Part shown: in pieces, positions 1 to 10,300 of the stretch
Position numbering within the stretch: the stretch's first letter is position 1
How the letters are laid out: each line of letters begins with the position of its first letter
From: Gerris lacustris
Lineage: Eukaryota > Arthropoda > Insecta > Hemiptera > Gerridae
NCBI GenBank assembly: GCA_951217055.1
Contig: OX578276.1
Coordinates: forward strand, 118,118,979 to 118,182,978
Direction: 5' to 3'
Length of the DNA: 64,000 bases
Made by a program: the position numbers and the translations under genes
The notes under the pieces: generated by a model
The model's input: only the letters and a program-made list of their open reading frames with translations
Told to the model about the DNA's origin: nothing
The model's database searches: none

Positions 1-663
1 TAATGTGGAAAGTCGCATGAGTCTACACATTGGCCTCATGAGCTTTACTTCTTAAGTAGTGTAGTACATAACCAACATTTACAAATGGTTGACTTTGAAG
101 ATTAACATAATATAAAATAACTAACTAGTTTATTACTTCAAATAATATTTCTTTTTTAAACATTCCTTCCGATTCCGAAGGACAACAACATAATAGACAA
201 AAATACAATATTAGCACCCAAAAGACGATATTTTTCATAGTGCAGAACCAAACAAGGTTAAAATAAATGTGACTTAGTAAATGCAGTACTGTCTAAACAC
301 AACTAAAATAACAACTCAATTTTTGTCTTATGATTAGGCATAAAAAGACGATGGCAGTCAACAACGATAGTGGAATAAAGTATGGCAGAACACCCAGAAA
401 TTCTGTCATGGAGAAAACACCAGCCAAGATCCATGAAGACACCTTAGGTCAATAAAACAAATCCAGTCTTCGTAAAGTTACATCAATTTAGTTACATCTC
501 GCTGTTAAAATCTTAGTAATAATAATAATAATAAGTATATTTCCACAATATTCGGTACAGTATCTGATAACAATTTCATATAAAATCTCTAAATGTGTGG
601 ACCCTCGGTAGTAAAAGATTACTAGAGTGAGGGCCCAGCCTTTGGATTAGTAACAGTTATTAT
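1..663. other. Non-coding, nothing recognised
   Basis: AT-rich sequence without a credible coding segment. A short TAA/ATA microsatellite lies near 518-532. The last eight bases (656-663) are the left target duplication of the next element. Confidence 0.6.
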
Positions 664-900
664 CAGGGCTCGATTTGAGGCGGAACGGCGTTCCAGGACC
701 TCTTTCTCTCTGATAAATAAACAAAATTATCGGCACTAAGATTTGCACTAAGAGTTTGGATTTATGTCTAAATCTGCTTAAAATGCTGTTTTTGAACGTT
801 TATTTTTAAAAATTTTCCCGGGAAGGATCCCCCTTCTATAGAAGGGGGGGAGAGGGTAGGTTGTAGTTCCGGCACCTCAATTTCTAGAAATCAAGCCCTG
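664..900. mobile_element. hAT-type MITE, 237 bp
   Basis: The element begins CAGGGCTCGATTT and ends with its near-perfect inverse (AAATCAAGCCCTG). It is flanked by an exact 8-bp direct repeat, GTTATTAT, at 656-663 and 901-908. Eight-base duplications plus a CAGGG-type terminus are characteristic of hAT transposons. There is no coding capacity, so it is a non-autonomous copy. Confidence 0.85.
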
Positions 901-908
901 GTTATTAT

Positions 909-1929
909 CACAATTTAAATGTAGTTCAAAACTATAATTCAAATATCATTTAAAATATAGATAACTAATGTTTGAACTCTTAACTGATTTTGATCTCTTT
1001 AATCTTATAACTTTGAAGATATTTAGTTGTATGATGTATTTTATCTATTAATTAGAAAATTTTAATGTTGAACTTCAAACATTTTAGATCTCTCAGTTGA
1101 AACTTTAGAAATTTTTAAACCTATTTTATTTGTAATTTTTATAGTATAATATCTCTATTTTTGACATAATAGGGTTTAATTTAATTACAGTCAAACCTTA
1201 ACTTTAGCAAGAATTTATTTGTGATTTAATTATATCATTTGCATACCTACCCTGCTTAATCAAGGATGAATATATTAAAATAAATATGTCCCTTGCAGGT
1301 ACTAATAATATGTATTCGCAAAATTAGGGTGGTAAATTTGAATTTGGGCTAATTAAAAGGTAAAACAAAAGAACAAGAGACTGTTTGGGATGGGGCTTAG
1401 AAAAGTGGGCGGAGGAGGTACTAATTTGCAGAATAGGCCAACCTGCGAAGTATTTTGCAGGTCAGAATATAATTCCTATTGTTATTAATAAAGTTGCTGT
1501 ATACCAAGAGGGAGGCAAAGTCAACCTAAACAGCCTAAATTAGATAGACTAATCACATCATGCGGGGAGATGCCTTGTGACCGAGGCATGGGGCTGATAG
1601 CCTTCTCATGGCTGATGCAGCTAAAAAATAAAATAAAATAAATAAATAATTATATTTAATTACATACCACTTATTATTTATGATTTGAAAATTGATTTGA
1701 AAGAGCTATCCAAGACACAAATATAGAATGATAAGAAAAATCATTGTTTAGCTTTGAGCAGTTGAAAAATAATGTTATACTTGACCTAAGCCTTCATATC
1801 CCTTACCTTTGGTTCCATAATCCTTCTATAGCCCTATTCTACCCCCACTTTGTACCTGTTATTTTAAGACATAAAAGCTTGTACAATAAAATCTTAATCA
1901 AGGATACCTCCCCTGTTATCTCATTGATA
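909..1929. other. Non-coding, possible SINE/LINE 3' end
   Basis: No gene is seen. The stretch 1370-1655 ends in an (A)nT-rich tail (AAAATAAAATAAAT type, 1621-1651), as expected of a short retroposon in plus orientation, but its family could not be recognised. The remainder is plain AT-rich DNA. Confidence 0.35.
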
Positions 1930-2155
1930 TCACTCCCTGGTATCGCATGAAGGAGTTTCCTGGTTCAATTCCCGAATCTAGCAAGAGGCCCAGGCTCATT
2001 GTGTACCTAACATAGATAGGTAGCTACATAAGTGAAGCGGCATCCATCAAGTTATGGAAACCACTACCATGGTTTACACAGCTGTATAGTTGTATACGCC
2101 CTTTGGCAGGCCCAAGCCCATCACAGGCTTTTGCACCAAATATTATTATTTTAAA
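1930..2155. repeat. Interspersed repeat, possible tRNA-derived SINE
   Basis: A GGTTCAATTCCC box-B-like motif lies near 1961-1972. The segment 2083-2137 (containing CCTTTGGCAGGC or a close variant) is repeated with divergence at 36016-36070, which shows it is interspersed. A pol III box followed by a shared body suggests a SINE. No A box or clear ends were fixed. Confidence 0.4.
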
Positions 2156-3417
2156 AAGTATCAATGTAGCAAAATTTAAGGAGCACTAACGTCCGAATTA
2201 ATATGGGACCATCTATGGGCTGCATTTGACATTCCAGAACGACAATATCAGTTAAGTAAACTTTTGTAGGTAACATGATACCACGTTCTTCTAAATAAAT
2301 TATACATTTTCTAGGCTTGAAAATGGCCGGCCAGGCCGAAACATTGCCACATAAATAGCAGTTTAATTAATTACCCTAAAAGTATCCAACACTACACTTA
2401 TTTAAGTAAGTTTTATAACATATCTAAACATTTTTCAAACAATGTTTCCATATTTTTGTCCAACTTGATTGTTATAAATTTAGTTGCGAGTGGTGGTTGG
2501 GGATAAATGTAAATATAACTTAAGGCAATTGTGAACATCATTATATCTGTAAAAATAGTAATAAAGCTCCCAACACAAAATACCAACATCTCATAATGTT
2601 ATTGTTTCAGTATTGCATAAGGGTTGGATCTTTGTTTACAATTACCCCCTACTCTCAGGGGGTGCAGTAATTTAGTGTAAACATCGAATTAAATTTTCTT
2701 TTATACGACTAGATTTTATAATTCTTTTTAAATTTGTTTCAAGGAAATATAAGAGTAAGAAGTTGGCCAGATAATATAGTGTGTTATAAACGTAAAGTTT
2801 ACACTCATTAAGTTAGATAGCAGAAAAAAAAACCTTGAAAATTTTGTGTATACTTCCCTACAATTCAAAATTTAGATGTACTGAAGAAATCATCCTCGCC
2901 GTTTGTTTATTAAAAAGAGTAATATTATAACTTATAGTGATTATTGTCTCATTAACACAATAGTGATATATTTTGTGCTTTTTACCGAATTATATAGCTT
3001 AGCCATAATTTGGTTTCAGGTGCGTGGAATGCAGCGGACGACTTCATATACTTTAATATTGAGTGCAAATTTTTTAAAAATTTATGAGAGTGATATATTC
3101 TTACCTTTTGAGTAATGTAATGAAGGGTGTATTTTCTTTTAAATAAAAGCTAGATATATAGAAGAAGGTGCTTGGAATAGAAGAGCCGAAGGCCGAATGC
3201 GTTGCTGTGATGTTGATGTTGATAGTTGATAGATAAGATTAAAAGAAAGAGCGGGGAGAAGGAAGAACAGGAGAACATCTCTCGCCCTCGTCCAGAATCA
3301 AGGAATCACAAGACTGCCAACCGAACTGCCGAACCGAACAGAGAAACGAGCCGAGCATTTGTCCTTGCGCAGGCGCCAAACGAGCAAACTCTATTCTTTT
3401 TACAATAACTATTTACT
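2156..3417. other. Non-coding, nothing recognised
   Basis: Short open frames here (for example 2903-3115) have low-complexity composition and no recognisable domain. The segment 3180-3400 is less AT-rich than its surroundings, with no identified feature. Confidence 0.5.
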
Positions 3418-3672
3418 TTTGACAGCGCAGGAAAATCGAAAAAAAATTGGAGGGAAGCCAATAGGTTTGTTCCAACAGAGCCTCGGACGGTTCTAGAACT
3501 GCCGGGAGCATGCGCAGTATCGAAAGACCGTTCCTACACGCACTGGAATTTGAATTCGAGAAGTTCAGGCCAACTAGGCAAATAAAAATATCACTGGATC
3601 CACCCCTCCCTCAGGCTTAGTGATTTTATTTTTTTCTCATATAGGTTGGCTAATCTGAGTTTCAAAAATTAA
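3418..3672. mobile_element. TA-type MITE copy, interrupted
   Basis: The copy shares the internal landmarks of the MITE family at 5126, 27227, 28612 and 36088: a TTTTGACAGCG left arm, an AACTAGGCAA block, a block with GTGATTTTATTTTTTT, and GGTTGGC(T/C)AATCTGAG near the right arm. Relative to them it carries an extra roughly 80-bp GC-richer segment around 3468-3545. Its outer termini are degraded. Confidence 0.6.
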
Positions 3673-4027
3673 TAATAATTGTAATAAGAGTATAGGCACT
3701 AGGCTACTTGTTTTGTAGGCAGGCACCGATCCGCAAGACCGGTCCGGGTCCGGTTGTTGTCGGTTTTTTGACGTACATCAAAGGGATATTAGGTTCGGCT
3801 TGTTGGTAGAAGGGTTGGGACATCGATGTTTTCGATACATCGACCTCCCAACCCAACTTGACGAGCAAGGGCATAGCAAGGGACAAGAAAAAATAACATG
3901 AAGCCACCCCAAGAAAAGGTCGATTCTTCCCCCAAAGATGTGGGCTGTAGGTAAATAAATTGGTAAGGCGTGAAGTCTCACGTAAAAAGGGTTTCGTTGG
4001 TATTGTGAACACAAAATTAGACGGGAT
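3673..4027. other. Unclassified repeat-like DNA
   Basis: No recognised gene. The minus-strand frames here are proline-rich only because of the adjacent poly(G) tract. A stretch containing GGGTTTCGTTGGTA near 3987-4000 occurs inverted near 4957-4973, suggesting 3987-4975 may be one element that contains the tandem array below. Confidence 0.4.
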
Positions 4028-4028
4028 A

Positions 4029-4800
4029 GGGGGGGGGGGGGGGGGGGGAAGAAAAGTTTTTTGACAAAATGGCGCCGAAAATTAAACACTATCCCTAAGT
4101 GGTATATATATTTGTAATCTACTCTTCAATACCTTTCATTTGATACCCCACTTAAAATTTAAAAAAAATATTTTTTCTCGAGTGACGTGAATTATCCGCC
4201 ATCTTGGATTTCCAGTAAATCAGATCAAATTGCTAATCTTATTTTTTCTATGGCCCAGCAGACCACACATTTTGCATATTTTTCTATATTTTTACTAATG
4301 GCGGAAATACGATTTTAGGGGGGGACACACACAAAATTTCGATGTTTTTTGACAAAATGGCCCGAAAATCAAACACTATCCCTAAGTGGTATATATATTT
4401 CTATTCTACTTTTCAATACCTTTCATTTGATACCCTACTCAAAATTTAAAAAAAATATTTTTTTCGAGTGACATGAATTATCCGCCATCTTGGATTTCCA
4501 GTAAATCAGATCAAATTGCGAATCTTATTTTTTCTATGGCCCAGCAGACCACACATTTTGCATATTTTTCTATATTTTTAGTAATAGCGGAAATACGATT
4601 TTAGGGGGGGGGGACACGCAAAATTTCGATGTTTTTTGACAAAATGGCGCTGAAAATTGAGCACTATCCTTAAGTGGTATATATATTTCTATTCTACTTT
4701 TCAATACCTTTCATTTGATACCCCACTTAAAATTTAAAAAAAATAATTTTTTTTCGCGACGTGAAATATCCGCCATTTTGAATTTGAACAGCTGATAATA
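4029..4800. repeat. 288-bp tandem repeat, about 2.6 units
   Basis: The landmark AAGTGGTATATATATTT occurs at 4097, 4384 and 4672 (spacings 287 and 288). Each unit also carries ACAAAATGGC, an AATTATCCGCCATCTTGGATT block and a G-rich junction. The array starts at a 20-base poly(G) tract (4029-4048). The third unit is truncated and diverged after about 4750. Confidence 0.85.
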
Positions 4801-5125
4801 TTGAGTTCGCTATATTTTTCCTGTGTGCGCGTCAAAACGATCTTTTATACTGGAAAGTTTCACGTTTTTATCTTTTTTGGTTCAAAAGTTATTGGAACCG
4901 TACAGAGTGACAGACGGACACAGGAACGAAACTATAAGGGTTTCTTTTTTTTGGTTTTACCAACGAAACCCTAAAAAAGTCAATTGCTTTCAAATCTCCC
5001 CCTGTGAGCAAAAAAAGTCAACGATTTTCGATGTTTCTTGAAGAAAAAAATCTATATCATCCGATATATCGAAAGGTCAACATCGATGTTAAACATTGAT
5101 GTTTACCGTTTAAATTGACACTATA

Positions 5126-5329
5126 CTCATACCATTATACTTTGTAAATCTGACAGCTCAGATTGGCCAACCTGTGTGAGGGAAAAATAAAATCACTAGG
5201 TGGTTATTTTTATCCAGCGATATTTTTATTTGCCTAGTTGCCCCGACCTACTACCCGCCAAAATCTCGAGCTCTCATTGGCTCCCCTCCCGTTTTTTTTT
5301 GTCAGAATAACAAAGTATAATGGCATGAG
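5126..5329. mobile_element. MITE with TIRs, Tc1/mariner-like
   Basis: The left end CTCATACCATTATACTTTG is inverted at the right end (CAAAGTATAATGGCATGAG). The internal body is shared, in opposite orientation, with the copy at 28612-28838. The left flank is TA; the right flank is mutated. Confidence 0.7.
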
Positions 5330-5995
5330 TTTTGAGTATACAACGCCGGACCAATAGAGAATAGCGCCGCACCGAGCTTGCTCGGCTCGTTTTCTGTATT
5401 CGGTTTGGTAGGGATGTCGATAGATCTATAGTTGTTGCTATCGATAGAGCAATCGTAATAATATGCTATAATAATTGTCCCCCCCCCCCCCCTTGTACAA
5501 ACGAAAAACTACTTTTTATTTTTATTATTCAAGTACAAAGAAAGACCGCAAGCCTAAAGTATCATGTGGTTTAAAACTCCAACGACTCTTATCTCATCAC
5601 TTAGATTTACCTTGATAAATATAAATATTCTACGAATGTTCCTAGGTGTTTTGCAGCCCTAGGCGAGAATTTACCCCCCCCCCCCCCCCTCCCCTTTTAC
5701 TACATCATCTTCTATTAGATACGTTCTAGTTCTAGGTTGTTTCTCTTAACCTTCTTTGGCTGTTTAGTACGTTCCTTTCCTTTATTTTAGGGAAGTCTTT
5801 AATTCTCTAATGTCAAGCTGGTAAGTCATGTATTCTTCTAATCAAATTGTGGCTAGTCCCCCAAAAACTTATTTTTTATTTTATTTATTTATTTATTATT
5901 TTTTTTGCTGTTTGATTAAACATTGATTTTTCCCTTCCTTTTGCGCCCCTAAAATTTTTCCGCCCTGGGCTAATGTACACTTAATATTACATTAA
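5330..5995. other. Non-coding with two poly(C) tracts
   Basis: No gene is seen. Uninterrupted C runs lie at 5479-5492 (14) and 5674-5689 (16). The rest is unclassified repeat-like DNA. Confidence 0.5.
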
Positions 5996-6261
5996 ACCAT
6001 TCAATGCGGATGGAATCACTGTGGATCCATGCCGTGCTAACGTGCCTGGCGGGTGGATCCAAGCCCTCCCTTTCAGCCCTCTGTAGCTCTTTTCTCCATG
6101 CCTCGAGTAGAACCATCTTGCAAGGCTCCGTCATGTCCGCTCACGTTTGAATCCACAGTGGATCCAAACTTTTTTATTTATTGTTAAATTAACTTTTAAA
6201 ATCGTTTAGATATATACAGTCACTAAGGTAGGTTCATGAATTTGATTACGCATTGAATGGG
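5996..6261. mobile_element. piggyBac-type MITE, 266 bp
   Basis: The termini are ACCATTCAATGCG and CGCATTGAATGGG, flanked on both sides by TTAA (5992-5995 and 6262-6265), the piggyBac target. Inside, a CACTGTGGATCCA motif near the left end recurs as CCACAGTGGATCCA near the right end, an internal palindromic site. No coding capacity. Confidence 0.75.
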
Positions 6262-6569
6262 TTAAGCATCAAAAGTATAGAAATTGTTACAAATATAAAA
6301 TATTAAGAAGTATTATTAAAGCTAAAGGCTTTACTTACAGCCAGTTTATAAAGAAGTACACAAATATTACATGGCTATACAAAATGTGTATAGACCTGCA
6401 GAATAATTTAACACCGTTGGGGTGGACCATGTTCTGGTCAATGGGGAAGGCCACGTTCCGGAACATGCTCCACAACTACACTGCTATCTATTTTCATATA
6501 ACAACCCACAGTTCTGATTTTATCTAACCAGTTAGAACACGTAGAGCGCATCTGTAGGGTTCTATACAT

Positions 6570-6915
6570 TTATTTATTATTCCGAGGGGCTTTTACACCT
6601 GAAGACGCAGGCCACATAAGTGGGCCCATTGAACAAACCTGGGTTAGGAACCAAACTCTTCACATCGTTCATTATCCATGACTCTCCTTCGATGTGAATT
6701 GAACTGAGAGTTAAAGAGTGTAATCCATGGTTTTCAGGCCGAAACCTGGTGGGGCTACTCTTTCGAGCAGCTACCCATTCATTTAAATAATGCTGGATGA
6801 ACATTGAGAGGAGGTAATTGAACCCAGAGTTCAAGGTCAAGTGGACACCCGACCTATAACTGACTACTCCCGATGCTGCTTTACTTGCCTGATCAAAAGG
6901 CAAGCACTCTCTACT
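6570..6915 (-). mobile_element. Non-LTR retrotransposon 3' fragment
   Basis: On the minus strand this ends in an A-rich tail, AATAAATAAATG (rc of 6569-6580), preceded by a block with GGGCCCATTGAACAAACC (plus strand), which matches the 3' region of the element at 10319-10380. It is a severely 5'-truncated relative of that element. The 108-residue minus frame (6577-6903) is probably 3' untranslated sequence. Confidence 0.55.
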
Positions 6916-7382
6916 CCAGGCTACCCAGGTCCCCTATTCTATACATACTTTCTCTCTCTCCCCTAGCTTTTTTTGTTATATAAAGTTGATTTTTTGTTTT
7001 ATTCCCCAGGTTTTGTTTTGTGCTAAGTAATTGTGAATCCCCCATGAATGTGTTAATGAAAAATACAGAGTAAATTACAATTTACCTACATATAATGAGT
7101 AAACAAATTCTTATACTAGTATAGATGGTTCCATTAGTTTAAGACACAAAATAAAAAGGGTAACATAATATTTTCTCTTAACTAGAAAAATAATTATATT
7201 TCAATGAAAATACAAACAGTCAATTGAAGTAAAAATTATACATTTTACGTTACTATGTACAAAATAAAATACACTAACACGTAACTGGAATTATAAAAAG
7301 TACGGGCAAAAAAATTATCTAAAATAATCATAATACAATAATGCATTCTCTTTGAAGTTTAAACCTCAAAACTCAACAAAAT

Positions 7383-10300
7383 TCATTCCGAGTCAGATGT
7401 TTGACAAAGCACAACATCGTGACCAGGTAAAGATTCAAATAAAATTTTTTGAATAAAGCATCTTTGAAAAACAGAGGTAATTAAATCAAAATTTTTATTT
7501 GCAATATTTTCTTCAATTTCCATCGGTTGATCGTGATTAACAAATGATTTAGAATTAAAATTTTTGAAGGAGGTAGATGGAACAGGAGCATTATGAAGAG
7601 ACTTATTAGCTATTGTTGATACATGAAGGTCATTGATATTTTCATGGGGTTGATCCTGAAATTCTATATGTAAAGACATGTTAAGCTCAGGTTCTACTTG
7701 ATCATCACGTGATTTTGACCTACTAATGTTTGGCCCAGGTTCAGATACGGAAGCATTAGCAACTACAGTTCTCACAGGTTGAGGCTGCCTTGCATTCTGC
7801 CTACTTGGTATAGATGATCCTTGAGTTACATTATTTGATGATTCTAAATCCATACGAGATGCTCTCAGTGTTGCAATAACATAAGTTGATTCATAAGCAG
7901 GGTGATAAGCAACTTTTATTACTAGCGGCCTAAAAAAAATTAAATTATAAATATAGTTACAGTTCGTACAAGCCATGTCCAATACATATTGCATCTTATT
8001 TTAGGATTGCTTGTCAAGTTAAGACCAACTTATCTTAAAAATCTGTTCTTAGCCACTAAATTCAATGGTATGCATGACAAAGGCATAATAAGTTGGTGAA
8101 AATCAGATAAGTGCACCAGGTGATTGAGAACATAGACATCAACAATCTGTGCTGACCTTGACTTAAAAGAGTGTTTATGGTTAATTGTATTTAGTTTTAA
8201 TAGCTTTAACATATTTTGTTTATAAAATAACTAGCTTTTACCCCGCGCCTTTACGCGGGGCTCATGCTAGGTATTAGTAGCTTTGTTACCTGTAATCATT
8301 TAAGCCTAGCAATTAAAGGAAGTGCCTAAATAGTTTTGTTTCCAAAGCCTTCTAGGAATAATATCACTATACATCATTCATATTATTATACATCATTCAT
8401 TCCGTTACTAAGAATATAATACTCTCCAAATCATAGTTTGGAGTCTATCTATATATTTAAAAAATAACCAATAGAAACTAAGTAATATAGTAATAAATAA
8501 GAATGCTAAAAAAGGTATAATAAATACAAAAATAAATGTAGTCAAAACTAATTAGACTGGGAAGTAATTGAACAGTCATCAACCATGATGGTGCAATAAT
8601 TTAATTACCAGTCTCCCCTCTCAATACGGCAGTTGCACCAGTAAATATGTAATAACTATACTGTTCTAGGAACAATTAATAAAATAATAAATACTCAATT
8701 TAAAGAGCATTAGTGTGAGGTTTAAGAACCCCAATTAGAAATTGAATTGAACAACAATTGCAGTAAACGCCGTAAGAGCTCAAAGTCAATTTAAAAAAAA
8801 AAAAAAAAAAAAATCAGATTTAGCTCTATTTAAGGTAGAACTGATGGAGGTACGTCAAAATGTCATAGGACCTAAGTTGTAGATCTTTTAAAATCAGTTA
8901 CCGCTGGTGTAATCTGCTTTTCGATACGACTTCCCGTTTAGCCACAATAAACTTCCAAAAGAACTTAAAAGTTGCGACCGCCATCTTTAATTTTTCAAGG
9001 GGGGGGGGGATACAATTTTTTTAAAACTTTTCGGATTTTTGCAGTCGGTTTGGGCCAATTTCAATGCAAAAACCGCTAGTCTTTAGGTGGTCTAGAAGTA
9101 CCCAAACATTTTGATTAGCAAGTCTGTGGGTTTTGGTTATGGTGGGTCAACAGAAACGGTAAATCATAATCTCCTTCACTGCCAACCTAAGTTTTTTTAG
9201 TTTCTTATTTTTTATAAAATCGTTAATAACTTTGGTTCTACTCCATATTTTTCGATGAAACCAAGCCTACAAATTGCGCTCACTTCTGAAAAAATCATAA
9301 TCGATTTTGCTTAGCCAGTTTTGCGTCTATAAAGTTTGACTGGGGCGACAGACACACATACACGAAAAAAGTTAAGGCCGGATTCGGTTTTTGGAATGTA
9401 TAAAATGAAAAAGTATCCAAAAAAATTTCAATTCTGACCAATGTACAGACAAAACTTTAATTTTATATATATATAGATGTTTGCACACAAATCTTAAGAG
9501 CACTCATAACATTTTCGTCCCAAAATTATTTTGTATGGAATGAGATCTTATTACATCTGGCTCTAAACAGTGCTACCTATTTCCAACACTTTATACTAAC
9601 ATTAAACCAATTTAAGCAATACTAACTTGAAAATAATTGAATTAAACAGGCCAAAGAGGAGGAAAAATAGTAATGAAATAATTTTGAAACCAGAATAACA
9701 GGATAGAATTCCTATTTCCAATTGAAAACAAAGAAAGATCTTTTTTATTTAAAAAAGGAGCAATCCATCAATGCCATTCATATTTTTAAGAGGGCTTTAT
9801 TTCTAAAGTAAAAAAGGAACCTAAGAGAAAATGCGAATATGAAAAAGTGTTATGCTTCAATGCCCTCTTTATCTTCATCTAATTTATTTATTTACATTAA
9901 CATTTTCCTTGTACTTTATTAAGTTTCTGATGGACAAATTTTGTATTTATATTATAATTACTTATAATAATGTACTACAGTGGCAATCTATTTTATTAAT
10001 ATTATTCTGATTAAGATTGTACCAAATGCAAAGATACATTTTTTTTTCTTGACCTCTTCCTTTTTTCTTCTTTTTATTAGTTAAAGTTAAATAAAGACAA
10101 TTTTTTTTTTATTCCTAAGCTTTTACTTAAACCAATGGTGATTTTAGACTGAATTAGATAATCCTGTTATGCTTTCCAAAAGCATTATGATCATTTTTAA
10201 GAACAGAATTATTTTATGTCTCCGAATTAAAAAATCCCAGGATAGAAATCCGTTTCAGATATCATGAAATATTAGTCTGTCAGTAGGTCAATAAACTTTT

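Noticed and set aside
3704..4089. Overlapping minus-strand open frames of about 100 residues
   Set aside because: The proline run comes from the poly(G) tract. There is no domain or splice context, and part overlaps the tandem repeat.
6577..6903. 108-residue minus frame as a separate gene
   Set aside because: It overlaps a segment shared with the 3' end of the non-LTR element at 10.3 kb and is best read as 3' untranslated retrotransposon sequence.
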